A stretch of DNA of 32,431 bases from Chloroflexota bacterium (GTDB lineage Bacteria > Chloroflexota > Anaerolineae > Anaerolineales > Villigracilaceae): positions 1 through 32,431 of the forward strand of contig JACQYE010000080.1 in the NCBI GenBank assembly GCA_016208355.1. The letters are read 5' to 3'. Position 1 is the stretch's first letter, and each line of letters begins with the position of its first letter. Positions 1-8,825 of the stretch are shown here, piece after piece. The notes beneath the pieces are model-generated. The model had not been told where the DNA came from. It did not search any database and was given only the letters and a program-made list of their open reading frames with translations. The translations under genes were made by a program, and so were the position numbers.

Positions 1-1203
1 GGCGCCTGCCCCGGAAAATCCAGCCGCGACCTTTTTGTGGACGCCTTCCAGGAATTGCTTGGCTCCGTGCACAATGGTTTCGACGCCAAAGACATCGAAG
101 CGCTTTACATCGGCAACTTCAGCAGCGACCTGTTCGAGAACCAGGGACACACGGCCCCCATCATGGCCGACTGGGTCGGGCTGACGCCTCGTCCAGCTAC
201 GCGGGTGGAGGACGCCTGTGCCAGCGGCGGCGCGGCCCTGCGCCAGGGATTGATCGCCATCGCCTCCGGGCTGTACGACATCGTCCTGGTCGGCGGCATC
301 GAGAAGATGACCGACCTGCCGATCGAACGCGTGACTGATACCCTGGCCACCGCTGCGGACGCCCTGTACGAGGTCCCGGCCGGGTTCACCTTCCCCGGTC
401 TGTACGCCTCGATGGCAACTGCCTATATGGCCCAATATGGGGCGGACACAGATGTGTTCCTGAAAGTCGGTTACAAGAATCATGAAAATGGCTCGCTCAA
501 CGACAAGGCGCAGTTCGGCCAGCGCATCGCCAGCATCATGGAAGCCCGCAAGGCCAGCGCCGTCAAGAAGGGACTCCCCGTCCCGACCTGGGCGAATGAG
601 ATGGAATTCCTGAAGGATGACCGCGCCAACCCGATTATCGCCTGGCCGATGCGTCTCTACGATTGCTCGCCCGTCTCCGACGGCGCGGCCGCCGTGCTGC
701 TCGTCAGCGAAGAGATCGCCAAGCGCTTTACCGACAAACCGCTTTACATCATCGGTTCCGGCCAGGCCAGCGACGGCGCTACCCACAGCCGCCCGACCAT
801 GACCTCCCTGCCTTCAGCCAAGATTGCCGCCAACGAGGCCTATGAGATGGCTGGCGTCAAGCCAGCCGACATCAAAGCCGTGGAAGTGCACGACTGCTTC
901 ACCGTGGCCGAGATTATTGCCAGCGAAGACCTGGGCTTCTTCGAGCCCGGTGAAGGCTGGAAAGCTGTGGAAGAAGGCAAGACAGCCCGTGACGGTGTCC
1001 GCCCGATCAACACTTCCGGCGGCCTGAAATCCAAGGGACATCCCGTCGGCGCCTCCGGTGTCGGCCAGGTGCTCGAGATCTGGAAGCAGTTGCGCGGCGA
1101 GGCTGGTCAGCGCCAGTTGCCCGGCGACCCAAACCTGGGTCTCACGCACAATGTCGGCGGCACCGGCCAGACCTGCACGGTCCACATCTTTGAACGGAGA
1201 TAA
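1..1203 (+). CDS. Thiolase / acetyl-CoA acetyltransferase family protein (5' end cut by window)
   Basis: This is a thiolase-superfamily enzyme of the SCP-x/archaeal acetoacetyl-CoA thiolase type, which makes or cleaves 3-oxoacyl-CoA. The frame is open from base 1 (GACPGKSSRDLFVDAF...), so the true start lies outside the window and a GTG at 37 is not the start. The nucleophilic Cys is in DACASGG (codon at 217), the catalytic His in KSKGHPVGASG (codon at 1039) and the second Cys in GGTGQTCTVH (codon at 1174), so the active site is complete. The next gene starts 3 bp after the stop and encodes the Zn-ribbon/OB-fold protein that usually partners this thiolase class. Known two-subunit pairs include the archaeal mevalonate-pathway thiolase complex and BbsAB of anaerobic toluene degradation. 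The acyl substrate cannot be read from the sequence. Confidence 0.9.
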   Translation, partial: GACPGKSSRDLFVDAFQELLGSVHNGFDAKDIEALYIGNFSSDLFENQGHTAPIMADWVGLTPRPATRVEDACASGGAALRQGLIAIASGLYDIVLVGGIEKMTDLPIERVTDTLATAADALYEVPAGFTFPGLYASMATAYMAQYGADTDVFLKVGYKNHENGSLNDKAQFGQRIASIMEARKASAVKKGLPVPTWANEMEFLKDDRANPIIAWPMRLYDCSPVSDGAAAVLLVSEEIAKRFTDKPLYIIGSGQASDGATHSRPTMTSLPSAKIAANEAYEMAGVKPADIKAVEVHDCFTVAEIIASEDLGFFEPGEGWKAVEEGKTARDGVRPINTSGGLKSKGHPVGASGVGQVLEIWKQLRGEAGQRQLPGDPNLGLTHNVGGTGQTCTVHIFERR

Positions 1204-1206
1204 GCC

Positions 1207-1620
1207 ATGAGCGACATGGAATTCACCAGCACCGCCCATTACAAAGCCCTCGGCGAACGCAAACTGGTTGGCAGCCGCTGCAAGTCCTGCGGAAAACTGT
1301 TCTTCCCGGCCCGCCCAATGTGCCCGGAATGCCACGGCAAGAATATGGAAGCCACTGAACTTTCCGGTAAGGGCAAACTGACCGCCTACTCGGTCATCTA
1401 CATCGCCACCACCGCCATGATCCAGGCCGGCTTCGACCGCAAGAACCCCTACTGTGCCGCGGTTGTCCAACTCAATGAAGGCCCGAGCATCTGCGCCCAG
1501 GTCATCGGCGCGGACGTTGCCCATCCCGAGACCATCAAGATCGGTTCACCGGTCATCGCCACCTTCCTCGACCGTGGTGAAGGTGAAACCAAGAAGACAT
1601 TTCTTGGCTTTCAGATTTAG
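1207..1620 (+). CDS. Zn-ribbon OB-fold protein (DUF35 family), thiolase partner
   Basis: The 137-residue protein has an N-terminal rubredoxin-like zinc ribbon with two Cys pairs (CKSCG and CPEC, about residues 24-43), followed by a C-terminal OB fold (about 50-135). This is the DUF35 architecture. Family members associate with thiolases or HMG-CoA synthase and shape or bridge the CoA-binding site, and they are usually not catalytic themselves. The start follows a GGAGA Shine-Dalgarno inside the end of the thiolase gene, and the 3-bp gap implies translational coupling. Length is normal for the family. The family call is firm; the specific pathway is unknown. Confidence 0.9.
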   Translation: MSDMEFTSTAHYKALGERKLVGSRCKSCGKLFFPARPMCPECHGKNMEATELSGKGKLTAYSVIYIATTAMIQAGFDRKNPYCAAVVQLNEGPSICAQVIGADVAHPETIKIGSPVIATFLDRGEGETKKTFLGFQI

Positions 1621-1636
1621 TTCATAAAGAAAAACC

Positions 1637-2434
1637 ATGCCAACCACCCAGGTCAACGGGACGGAACTCTACTACGAACTGCACGGGCCGGAAGATGCCG
1701 AGGTGCTGGCGCTCTCCAACGGCGTGCTGATGAGCACGGCCAGTTGGGGCCTGCAAACTCCCGCCCTGGCAAAGCGTTACCGCGTGCTGCTTTACGACTG
1801 CCGCGGCATGTGGAAGTCGGCGCACCCCAAAGGTCCGTACACGATGGAACTGCACGCCGACGACCTGGCTGCGCTGTTGGACGCCTTGGACATCAAGACT
1901 GCCCACATCGCCGGGATTTCCTACGGCGCGGAAGTGAGCATGGCTTTTGCCCTGAAATACCCGCAGCGGGTGCAGACCCTGTTCCTGTCCTCCGCGGTGA
2001 GCGAGTCGGATCCCGTCTTGCGCGGATTTATCGGGACGTGGGCCGCCGCCGCCCGGTCACGCGACCCGCAGAGGCTGTTCGAAGTCAGCTACATGCTGAA
2101 TTTCTCAGACGCCTACATCACCGCCAACCGCGCCGCCATCGAAGCCGCCGCTGCTCGCTATGCCCAACTGGACATGGATGCCGTGCTCGAACTGTTGGAC
2201 TGCTTCGACCGTCTCGACCTGACGAAGGAACTGCACCACATCACCGCGCGGACCCTCGTCCTGGTCGGTGAGAACGACATCCTCAAGCCCCGCAAGTACA
2301 GCGAGCGCATCGCCCGTGAAATCCCCGGCGCGGACCTGGTCGTCGTGCCGGGCGCAGGTCATGCCATTTGTCTCGAAAAACCGGCGCTCTTCAATGCCAT
2401 CCTGCTTGGCTTCCTGGCAGCGGATCAAAACTGA
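1637..2434 (+). CDS. Alpha/beta-fold hydrolase (3-oxoadipate enol-lactonase-like)
   Basis: This is a 265-residue soluble alpha/beta hydrolase. The nucleophile elbow reads GISYGAE with Ser95. The acid is probably Asp214 in VGENDILKP and the His is His242 in GAGHAI, a complete catalytic triad in the right order. An oxyanion-type segment (LSNGVLMS) lies near residue 30. Overall it resembles PcaD/MhpC-type lactonases and C-C bond hydrolases. It starts 16 bp after the OB-fold gene and is probably in the same operon, suggesting a ring-cleavage product, ester or lactone feeding the thiolase. The substrate is an inference only; a general carboxylesterase is the alternative. Confidence 0.82.
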   Translation: MPTTQVNGTELYYELHGPEDAEVLALSNGVLMSTASWGLQTPALAKRYRVLLYDCRGMWKSAHPKGPYTMELHADDLAALLDALDIKTAHIAGISYGAEVSMAFALKYPQRVQTLFLSSAVSESDPVLRGFIGTWAAAARSRDPQRLFEVSYMLNFSDAYITANRAAIEAAAARYAQLDMDAVLELLDCFDRLDLTKELHHITARTLVLVGENDILKPRKYSERIAREIPGADLVVVPGAGHAICLEKPALFNAILLGFLAADQN

Positions 2435-2564
2435 CCTACCTGGAAGCGCCCTTTGCAAAAATGGAAAATCACAATAAGAAAAGGAGGTGGTCCCTGCAAG
2501 AACATATCCAGTTTTGTTATTCAAGATCAAACCAACCCTATCTACTCTAAGGAGGAGTAATCTC

Positions 2565-3920
2565 ATGAAAACAGCTCGTTTCTTTTTGATGATCGGCGTT
2601 GCTCTCTCGCTGATCCTCTCGGCCTGCGGCCCCACTGCAACCCCCACTGCTGTCGTGACGGAACCGCCAGCGACTGAGCCGCCTGCCACCGATGTCCCCG
2701 GCTTCACTTGCGCTGAACCCATCAAGGTCGGTCTCATCACCGATGCTTCCGGCGCGCTGGCCATTTACGGCCAGATGATCCTGCGCTCGTTCATGCTTGG
2801 CATGGAATATGCCACTGGCGCTCCCGGCACGGCTGGCGATGTCTTTGATTTCACCACGGTGCAGGAAAACACCTTCATGCTTGGCGACTGCCAGATCATC
2901 GTCTACGTAGCCGATGACCAGAGCACCCCCGACACCACCGCCACCATTGCCCGCGAGATGATCGAAGTCAAGGGTGTGGACATTTTAGTTGGCACGGTCT
3001 CCTCGGGCGCGACAGCCACCCTGCAAGGGATTGCTGCCGAGAACCAGATCCCACTGATCGTGGCTCCGGCTGCGGCCAACGATATCACCGGTGTCAACTT
3101 CAACGAGTACACCTTCCGCGTCAGCCGCAACAACTACCAGGACGCCATGAACCTGTGCGCCTACCTGCCCACGCAGTACAGCACCTTCGTCCAGATTGCC
3201 CCGGACTACGCCTTCGGGCGCGGCTCGGCGGCGGCTTTCCGCGATTCCTGCACGCTCAATGGCGGCACCTTCGTGGCTGATGACATCTTCGCTCCTGCTG
3301 ATACCACCGACTTCACCCCCTACATGGAGCAGGTGAAAGCCTCTGGCGCTGAGTCTTGGATCGTGACCTGGGCTGGCGGCGGTTTCATCGCCATGATGCA
3401 AGCGGCGGCCGATCAGGGCGTCAATGAGACTATGTTCCTTGGATCGACCTTTATTGACAATGCCTTGATGCCGATCTTCTTCCCGAACGCGGTCGGCTCC
3501 ACCTCTGGCATCCTGTATCACTACACCGCCCCGGATAACCCGGTCAATGGCTGGCTGGTCTTTGAGACCGAAGCCCGCTACGGCCTCCCGCCTGATCTAT
3601 TCGACGCGGATGGCATGAACGCGGCCATCATGCTGGTGGAAGCCATCAAGGCGACCAACGGCGACGTGACCGGTTCTGCGTTGGTGGCCGCCATGGAAGG
3701 CATGACCTTCGAAGGCCCCAAGGGCACTGTCTACATCCGCCCTGAGGATCACGTGGCAATCCAGGACATGTACATCCTGACCCTGACCAACGTTACCGAC
3801 CCGGAGTTCAAGTTCTACGAATACGTCAGCACCAACCGCCCGGAGCCTCCGTGCTTGCTGCCTGAGGCTCTCAAAGATCGCTGTGGCACCTTACCTTATG
3901 GGAGCCTTGGCGGTCAGTAA
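2565..3920 (+). CDS. Liv-type ABC transporter substrate-binding lipoprotein
   Basis: The 451-residue protein binds ligand outside the membrane for the permease and ATPase genes that follow. It has a lipoprotein signal peptide with lipobox LSAC (Cys at about residue 21), then a Thr/Pro/Ala linker. The rest is a type I periplasmic-binding fold beginning at PIKVGLITDASGALA. The start chosen is the ATG at 2565, 9 bp after a strong AAGGAGGAG Shine-Dalgarno. An upstream in-frame GTG (2487) is rejected because it would bury the signal peptide. The family binds branched-chain amino acids, amides, urea or aromatic acids. Acyl-CoA genes just upstream make an organic acid plausible, but the ligand is unknown. 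A 130-bp leader with no visible gene precedes it. Confidence 0.88.
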   Translation: MKTARFFLMIGVALSLILSACGPTATPTAVVTEPPATEPPATDVPGFTCAEPIKVGLITDASGALAIYGQMILRSFMLGMEYATGAPGTAGDVFDFTTVQENTFMLGDCQIIVYVADDQSTPDTTATIAREMIEVKGVDILVGTVSSGATATLQGIAAENQIPLIVAPAAANDITGVNFNEYTFRVSRNNYQDAMNLCAYLPTQYSTFVQIAPDYAFGRGSAAAFRDSCTLNGGTFVADDIFAPADTTDFTPYMEQVKASGAESWIVTWAGGGFIAMMQAAADQGVNETMFLGSTFIDNALMPIFFPNAVGSTSGILYHYTAPDNPVNGWLVFETEARYGLPPDLFDADGMNAAIMLVEAIKATNGDVTGSALVAAMEGMTFEGPKGTVYIRPEDHVAIQDMYILTLTNVTDPEFKFYEYVSTNRPEPPCLLPEALKDRCGTLPYGSLGGQ

Positions 3921-3937
3921 ATAACCATCCGTTCGTT

Positions 3938-3971
3938 GGGGCGGGCGCAATCATTGCGCCTGCCCCGTTTT
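3938..3971 (+). terminator. Strong hairpin plus T-run between binding protein and Liv ATPase
   Basis: A near-perfect 14-bp stem (3938-3951 with 3953-3966, one G-T pair, loop of about one base as written) is GC-rich and followed by GTTTT. It lies 18 bp after the binding-protein stop and upstream of the first ATPase gene. The usual role of such a hairpin inside a transporter operon is partial termination or 3'-end stabilisation, so that the binding protein is made in excess over the membrane components. Confidence 0.8.
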
Positions 3972-4019
3972 GCTATTATTATTTCATTATCTTGAAAGCC
4001 AACCCTGCGAGAAAAATCT

Positions 4020-4802
4020 ATGGATGGTTCAATCATTCTTGAAACGAAAAACCTGCGCAAGGAATTCGGCGCGTTGGTTGCCGTGGACAATGTTGACTTA
4101 CGCGTGCAGGCCAATACGGTCCATGCCATTATTGGGCCCAACGGCGCGGGGAAGACCACCCTCTTCAACCTGCTGAGCAATGCCTTCGAGCCAACCGCCG
4201 GGAAAGTGTTCTTTCAGGGGCGGGATATCACTCACTTGCCGACACACCGTATCATTCATCTTGGTATCGGGAGATCCTTCCAGATCACCAATCTGTTCCC
4301 CAACCTGACCGCGCTGGAAAACGTCCGCCTGGCGGCGCAGGCGCTGGGAAAGGACAATTTCCGTTTCCTGCGCGCTGCCAGCCACTTCAAACGCTACGAG
4401 CAGCGCGCTTGGGAGGCGCTCAATTTGGTAGGGCTGACGGACCGCGCCCTGATGCCAGCGCGCGCCCTGCCGCACGGCGATCAGCGTAAACTCGAACTGG
4501 CCATAATCCTTGCCCCCGATCCCAAACTACTCCTGCTCGATGAACCTACTGCCGGCATGGCTGCCGAACAAGTCCCTGAGATGATGAACCTTATCAGTCA
4601 GATCAACAAAACCAGCAGTAAAACCATCATCCTTGTGGAACACAACATGAGCGTTGTCATGAATATTTCAGACCGCATCACCGTCATGCACTTGGGACGC
4701 GTCCTGGCAGAGGGGACGCCGTCAGAAATCGCGGCCAATCCCGAGGTCCAGAACGCTTACCTGGGAAAACTATATGGCGACATGAAAAAGAGGGAGGCCT
4801 AG
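4020..4802 (+). CDS. livG: Liv-type ABC transporter ATP-binding protein (LivG)
   Basis: The 260-residue ATPase has Walker A GPNGAGKT at residues 39-46, an LPHGDQRKLE signature loop (family LSYGxQ), Walker B LLLLDEPTAGM and the H-loop VEHNMSVVM. The C-terminal tail ending AEGTPSEIAANPEVQNAYLG is diagnostic of LivG. It powers uptake through the two permeases downstream. It starts about 50 bp after the intergenic hairpin and is followed 6 bp later by livF. Nothing is missing from the motor motifs. Confidence 0.93.
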   Translation: MDGSIILETKNLRKEFGALVAVDNVDLRVQANTVHAIIGPNGAGKTTLFNLLSNAFEPTAGKVFFQGRDITHLPTHRIIHLGIGRSFQITNLFPNLTALENVRLAAQALGKDNFRFLRAASHFKRYEQRAWEALNLVGLTDRALMPARALPHGDQRKLELAIILAPDPKLLLLDEPTAGMAAEQVPEMMNLISQINKTSSKTIILVEHNMSVVMNISDRITVMHLGRVLAEGTPSEIAANPEVQNAYLGKLYGDMKKREA

Positions 4803-4808
4803 CCGGGA

Positions 4809-5513
4809 ATGGAAACCTTACTCGAAGTTCGCGACGTCCACACCTTCATCGGCCAATATCACATCCTCCAGGGAGTCAGCCTGAAGGTGCGCAAGGGCGG
4901 TATAACCGCTCTGCTGGGACGCAATGGCGCCGGGAAAACCACCACCCTCAAGACCATCCTCGGTCTCACCCCGCCCCGGCAAGGGGAGGTGATTTTCGCA
5001 GACCAGCCTATCCACGAAATGCGCAGTTTTGACATCGCTGCCCTCGGTATTGGGTTTGTCCCCGAACAACGTGCCATTTTTCGTGACTTGAGCGTCGAGG
5101 AGAACTTGAAGATAGCCGAACGGAAACGAGGCGACCTGCGCCGGAAACAGGAGATGATCTTCAGTCTTTTCCCGGACCTCCAGCGGCTGATCCACCTGCC
5201 CGGTACCCACCTCTCTGGCGGGCAGCAGCAGATGCTGGCGATTGCGCGTGCACTGGTGGCGGATAACCGGCTGCTGTTGATTGACGAACCCAGCGAGGGG
5301 CTTGCCCCGGTTATCATCGAGCAACTCATCCTTGCCATCCGACAACTTTCCGCCGAGACCACCATCCTGCTCGTGGAACAGAATTTCATTGTCGCTGGGC
5401 AGCTGGCCGAAGATTATGTCATCATTGAAGAAGGGCAATCGGTTAAGACCGGTAAAATGGCCGCGCTGGTCAAGGATGAGCAGATTATTCATCGCTATCT
5501 CGGCGCGGCTTAG
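4809..5513 (+). CDS. livF: Liv-type ABC transporter ATP-binding protein (LivF)
   Basis: This is the second ATPase of the importer, 234 residues. Walker A is GRNGAGKT (37-44), the signature is LSGGQQQMLAIARAL, Walker B is LLLIDEPSEGLAP and the H-loop is LLVEQNF. The SEGLAP sequence after Walker B is typical of LivF. It pairs with LivG as a heterodimer under the membrane. The spacing to livG is 6 bp, and the permease Shine-Dalgarno overlaps this gene's stop codon (TAGGAGG), which indicates tight coupling. Confidence 0.93.
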   Translation: METLLEVRDVHTFIGQYHILQGVSLKVRKGGITALLGRNGAGKTTTLKTILGLTPPRQGEVIFADQPIHEMRSFDIAALGIGFVPEQRAIFRDLSVEENLKIAERKRGDLRRKQEMIFSLFPDLQRLIHLPGTHLSGGQQQMLAIARALVADNRLLLIDEPSEGLAPVIIEQLILAIRQLSAETTILLVEQNFIVAGQLAEDYVIIEEGQSVKTGKMAALVKDEQIIHRYLGAA

Positions 5514-5522
5514 GAGGATTGC

Positions 5523-7094
5523 ATGACTTCATTTGTACTCTACTTACGCAAAAATCGGACGCTGTTGATCACTGCGTCCGTTCTCCTGCTTCTGTTGCTA
5601 TTGGCCATTCAAGGAATGGAAACCCAGGATTGGGTGGTGACAGTGTTGCGCAGCCTTTCGGTGGCTGCGGTGACTTTTTTGGTAGCCTCCGGCTTTTCGC
5701 TTATCTTTGGCCTCCTTGACGTTCTCAACCTGGCGCAGGGGACGTTGTTCATGATCGGCGCCTATGTGGCATGGACTGTCTATATTCGTCCTGATACATT
5801 CATTGATATTCTAACCCCCTTCTGCTTTCTGATTGCCGGTTTCACTCTCCTGCCGTTGTGGGATTTTCTCGCCAGCCGCTTGACTGGCAAGAAAATCTTG
5901 GTGCGGCTCTGGCCCTGGGTAGGATTGCTGCTGGCGGGTTTTGTGCTTTTATTTGCCTTGCGCGCCTATCCGATCACCATTTGGAACCCGGGTGTTTATT
6001 CCCAGAGTCCGGGCACCTACTCGCTGTTCGCGGATACCGGTACGCGCCTGATTCCCCCGGCGGAAACGTTCGGCGATGGGAGCGCCGTGCTGGTCCTGGG
6101 TGGGATTCTATTGGGTAGTTTCCTGCTGGCTTTCAGTCTGGCGGGTTTGCAGAATAACCGCAACGCTGCGCGGGTGCGCAAGAGCCTGCGCCTGCCGTGG
6201 GCTTACAGCGTGGCTTTCCTGGCTGTGTTCCTGGTTGGTTTGCTAGTACACCTATTCAATACCCCATTGACGACAGCCATCGTTGGTCTTGGGTCAACCT
6301 GGTTATTTTTTATCGCCATCCTCGTTGCCCTGCTAACCGGTGTCCTGCTCGGTAGTCTTATCGAGTCAACCCTGATTCGACCATTGTATTCGCGCCCCAT
6401 CTACCAGTTGATGATCACACTTGGCTTGAGTGCAGTAGGCATCGAGTTGGTGCGGGCGATTTGGGGACGTCCTGAGTTCACCATGCCGAAACCGGAAATC
6501 TTCAACGGGGCAGGCGTCAATTGCCCGGCGACCACGCTGGCAGGTGTGTTCCAGGATCATTGTTCCACCATCCTGTTCATGGACAGCCGCATCCGGGTCT
6601 ATAACGAAATATTTATCCCGCTTGTTGGGCTGATCGTCCTGATCGGAATCTGGCTGTTACTCCAGCGCACCCGTATTGGAATGATCATCCGCGCCGGGGT
6701 CCAAGACCGGGAAATGGTGGAAGCCCTGGGGATTAACGTCCGGCGCGTGTTCACCTTCGTCTTTGCCCTTGGGGTGGGTATGGCTACTTTGGGCGGTGCG
6801 TTGGCTGGACCCTCAATGGGAATCTCCACTGCCATGGGCGAGAGTCTGCTGCTAAATGCGCTCATTGCCCTGGCGATAGGCGGTCTCACCAGTTTCCCGG
6901 GGGCAGCGGTCGGTTCGCTGCTGGTCGGACTAATGCAGCAATTTATCATCAAATATGGACAGATTGGTATTCAATTGCCATTTCTGGCCGAACCGTTTAA
7001 GCCTACCCCGCCGCTTGTCCCGGCTTCAACCGTACTATTGATGGTTATCATCCTGTTGGTCATGCCGCGCGGCTTGCTCGGACGGAAGGAATAG
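5523..7094 (+). CDS. livH: Liv-type ABC transporter permease (LivH), unusually long
   Basis: This inner-membrane permease subunit shows the LivH N-terminal block (ASGFSLIFGLLDVLNLAQG) and the cytoplasmic coupling region (VQDREMVEALGINVRRVFTFVFALG...LAGP) near residues 395-435. At 523 residues it is well above the usual 290-340. The excess lies between the N-terminal helices and the SLIESTLIRPLYSRP segment. It contains additional hydrophobic helices plus a polar loop around residues 150-185. The core permease appears intact and the frame is unbroken, so this is an insertion rather than a fusion of fragments. A GGAGG site precedes the ATG. Confidence 0.88.
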   Translation: MTSFVLYLRKNRTLLITASVLLLLLLLAIQGMETQDWVVTVLRSLSVAAVTFLVASGFSLIFGLLDVLNLAQGTLFMIGAYVAWTVYIRPDTFIDILTPFCFLIAGFTLLPLWDFLASRLTGKKILVRLWPWVGLLLAGFVLLFALRAYPITIWNPGVYSQSPGTYSLFADTGTRLIPPAETFGDGSAVLVLGGILLGSFLLAFSLAGLQNNRNAARVRKSLRLPWAYSVAFLAVFLVGLLVHLFNTPLTTAIVGLGSTWLFFIAILVALLTGVLLGSLIESTLIRPLYSRPIYQLMITLGLSAVGIELVRAIWGRPEFTMPKPEIFNGAGVNCPATTLAGVFQDHCSTILFMDSRIRVYNEIFIPLVGLIVLIGIWLLLQRTRIGMIIRAGVQDREMVEALGINVRRVFTFVFALGVGMATLGGALAGPSMGISTAMGESLLLNALIALAIGGLTSFPGAAVGSLLVGLMQQFIIKYGQIGIQLPFLAEPFKPTPPLVPASTVLLMVIILLVMPRGLLGRKE

Positions 7095-7100
7095 GACACG

Positions 7101-8192
7101 ATGAACCAAGCATCCATCTCACCTTCTAAATTCAGCAGCCGGTTCAAATCATTTTTCCGCGGCAATCTGGGCGGTTGGATTGTAATTCTGGCGATGGTCC
7201 TGTTGCCTTTTATCACCTCGCTGATTAGCGGGCAGTCTATTTCCAACTTGCTGGCCAATGAGTCTGGCATGGCCAAGTTCGTACAGGGGCTGGCAATCGA
7301 AATATTCATTCTGGCCCTATATGCCCTCAGTTATGACCTGATCCTGGGTGTGACGGGCCTGCTCTCCTTCGGCCACGCCATGTTTTTCGCCGTCGGCGCT
7401 TACCTGACCGGTATCCTGCTTAAAAGTTTTGGCTGGTCGCTATGGGCTACCCTGGGGATGGTGCTCGTCGCCGCCATCATTCAGGCTATCTTGTTCGCCG
7501 TTGTCTTGCCGCGCGTTCAGGGCGTGACCTTTGCCCTGGTTACGCTTGGCATCGCCTCCGTCTTTTACATTGTCATCCAGTCGCACGAAATGAGCGCCTA
7601 TGCCGGCGCGGATGTCGGTCTACAGGGTGTGGTTGCCCCGGAATTCATCAACGCTGCCGACCACAGGATGCGCTTTTATTTCGTTACCCTGGGCTTGTTG
7701 ATAGGGATGTACCTTTTATACAAACGCTTCGTAAACTCTCCCACCGGGCGCGTTTGTATCGCCATCCGCGAGAACGAGAAACGCGCGCTCATGTTGGGCT
7801 ACAACACTTTCTATTTCAAGTTGATCGCCCTGACGCTCGCCAGCATCACAGCGGCGTTGGCTGGCTGCCTGCATGCCCTCTTCCAGCCAATCGTCAGTCC
7901 GCACACAGCCAGCATGGGTTTTACGATTGCCGCCTTGTTGATGACCCTGATTGGTGGTGTAGGCACGTTGAGTGGGGCGCTGGTCGGCGCGGCCATCTAC
8001 CGTCTGCTGGAATATGGTCTGAAGAATATTTTCGGAGAGCAGGCTACGTTCCTGCTGGGTGTCGTCTATGTGCTGATTGTGCTGTTCCTGCCTTACGGAA
8101 TCATCGGTACCTGGAAATTAAGAGCCTTGCAAATCCGTTCCGGGTGGCAAAGATTGATCGGGCTTGTCACAGGGAAACCCAAGCAGGCATAG
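7101..8192 (+). CDS. livM: Liv-type ABC transporter permease (LivM)
   Basis: The 363-residue partner permease of LivH has multiple membrane helices. It carries the LivM hallmark GLLSFGHAMFFAVGAY near residues 90-105 and the coupling loop AIRENEKRALMLGYNTFYFKL near 230-250. It begins 6 bp after livH and completes the five-gene importer. About 70 bp after its stop lies an IS-derived element; no convincing terminator was found in that gap. Confidence 0.92.
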   Translation: MNQASISPSKFSSRFKSFFRGNLGGWIVILAMVLLPFITSLISGQSISNLLANESGMAKFVQGLAIEIFILALYALSYDLILGVTGLLSFGHAMFFAVGAYLTGILLKSFGWSLWATLGMVLVAAIIQAILFAVVLPRVQGVTFALVTLGIASVFYIVIQSHEMSAYAGADVGLQGVVAPEFINAADHRMRFYFVTLGLLIGMYLLYKRFVNSPTGRVCIAIRENEKRALMLGYNTFYFKLIALTLASITAALAGCLHALFQPIVSPHTASMGFTIAALLMTLIGGVGTLSGALVGAAIYRLLEYGLKNIFGEQATFLLGVVYVLIVLFLPYGIIGTWKLRALQIRSGWQRLIGLVTGKPKQA

Positions 8193-8266
8193 AAAGTCAG
8201 GTTTATTGGGTAAGGAAGATCGCACACAGGGCTGCTCAAAAGCCGCCTGCAAGTCTTCCACGATTA

Positions 8267-8823
8267 GTCCTCTTGCATAAGTGAGAAGTGTGCCATAATT
8301 GGCACATGAGATACGAGACGATCAAATCACTGAGAGATGAAGAATTCAAGCGACTGACTGGCGTTAGCCGGGAGACATACGAAAAGGTGCTGACGGTGGT
8401 CCAGAGAGACCTGCGAGAATTTGGTCGGCGGCCGAAGGTGAGCCGATCAGACCAACTGCTGATGACTTTGATGTACTGGCGAGAATATCGCACTGAGTTT
8501 CATATTGGGATCACCTATGGTGTCAGTGAGTCGACGGTATGCCGGACAATCAAGAAAATTGGCCCAACTCCATGCCAACAGCCAAACACCTGCCAAGAAT
8601 TCAAAGCATCATCCGCTCACACCGGAACAGAAAGCCGCTAATCGCGAACTGGCTCGCAGGCGCATTCTCGCAGAACATGTTATTCGCAAGTTAAAGATCT
8701 TCCGCATCCTGAGTGAGAGATATCGCAACCACCGTAAACGTTTCAAACTGCGCTTCAACCTGATTGCGGCCATCTATAACGTGGAACTCAAATCCGATGT
8801 TCCATAGACTTTTGCAAGAGGTC
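8267..8823. mobile_element. IS5-family (IS427-like) element with internal deletion
   Basis: The 557-bp element is bounded by imperfect 16-bp terminal inverted repeats (8267-8282 and 8808-8823, 14 of 16 matching) and flanked by the dinucleotide TA on both sides (8265-8266 and 8824-8825). A TA target duplication is characteristic of the IS427 subgroup of IS5. The transposase inside lacks its middle, and the element is several hundred bases shorter than full-length relatives. A perfect 6-bp-arm palindrome (8290-8305) sits immediately before the transposase ATG. The element is probably non-autonomous, but its ends are preserved, so a transposase supplied in trans could still act on it. Confidence 0.82.
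8306..8807 (+). pseudogene. Transposase remnant (N-terminal HTH plus C-terminal tail; DDE core deleted)
   Basis: The first frame (ATG 8306 to about 8560) encodes the N-terminal helix-turn-helix part of an IS5-type transposase, including RLTGVSRETYEKVL and YGVSESTVCRTIKKI. The second frame, shifted by +1 (about 8565-8807), encodes the C-terminal end, with HPLTPEQKAANRELARRR and RKLKIFRILSERYRNHRKRF. In family members these parts are separated by roughly 100 residues carrying the first catalytic acids, and that stretch is absent here. Together with the frame change this shows one internal deletion with a junction near 8555-8570. It is not a programmed-frameshift pair, because the catalytic core is missing. 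Confidence 0.85.
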
Positions 8824-8825
8824 TA

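Noticed and set aside
814-1524. 236-codon open frame on the minus strand
   Set aside because: It is antisense to the thiolase and OB-fold genes, with no recognisable domain.
2487-2564. N-terminal extension of the Liv binding protein from a GTG codon
   Set aside because: It would place 26 residues before a textbook lipoprotein signal, and the ATG at 2565 has a far stronger Shine-Dalgarno.
2105-2764. 219-codon minus-strand open frame spanning the hydrolase/binding-protein junction
   Set aside because: It crosses two plus-strand genes and the leader and has low-complexity Gly/Val/Ser content at its start.
8306-8807. Two-frame transposase made by programmed frameshifting
   Set aside because: The catalytic middle of the protein is missing, so a frameshift would not restore an active enzyme.
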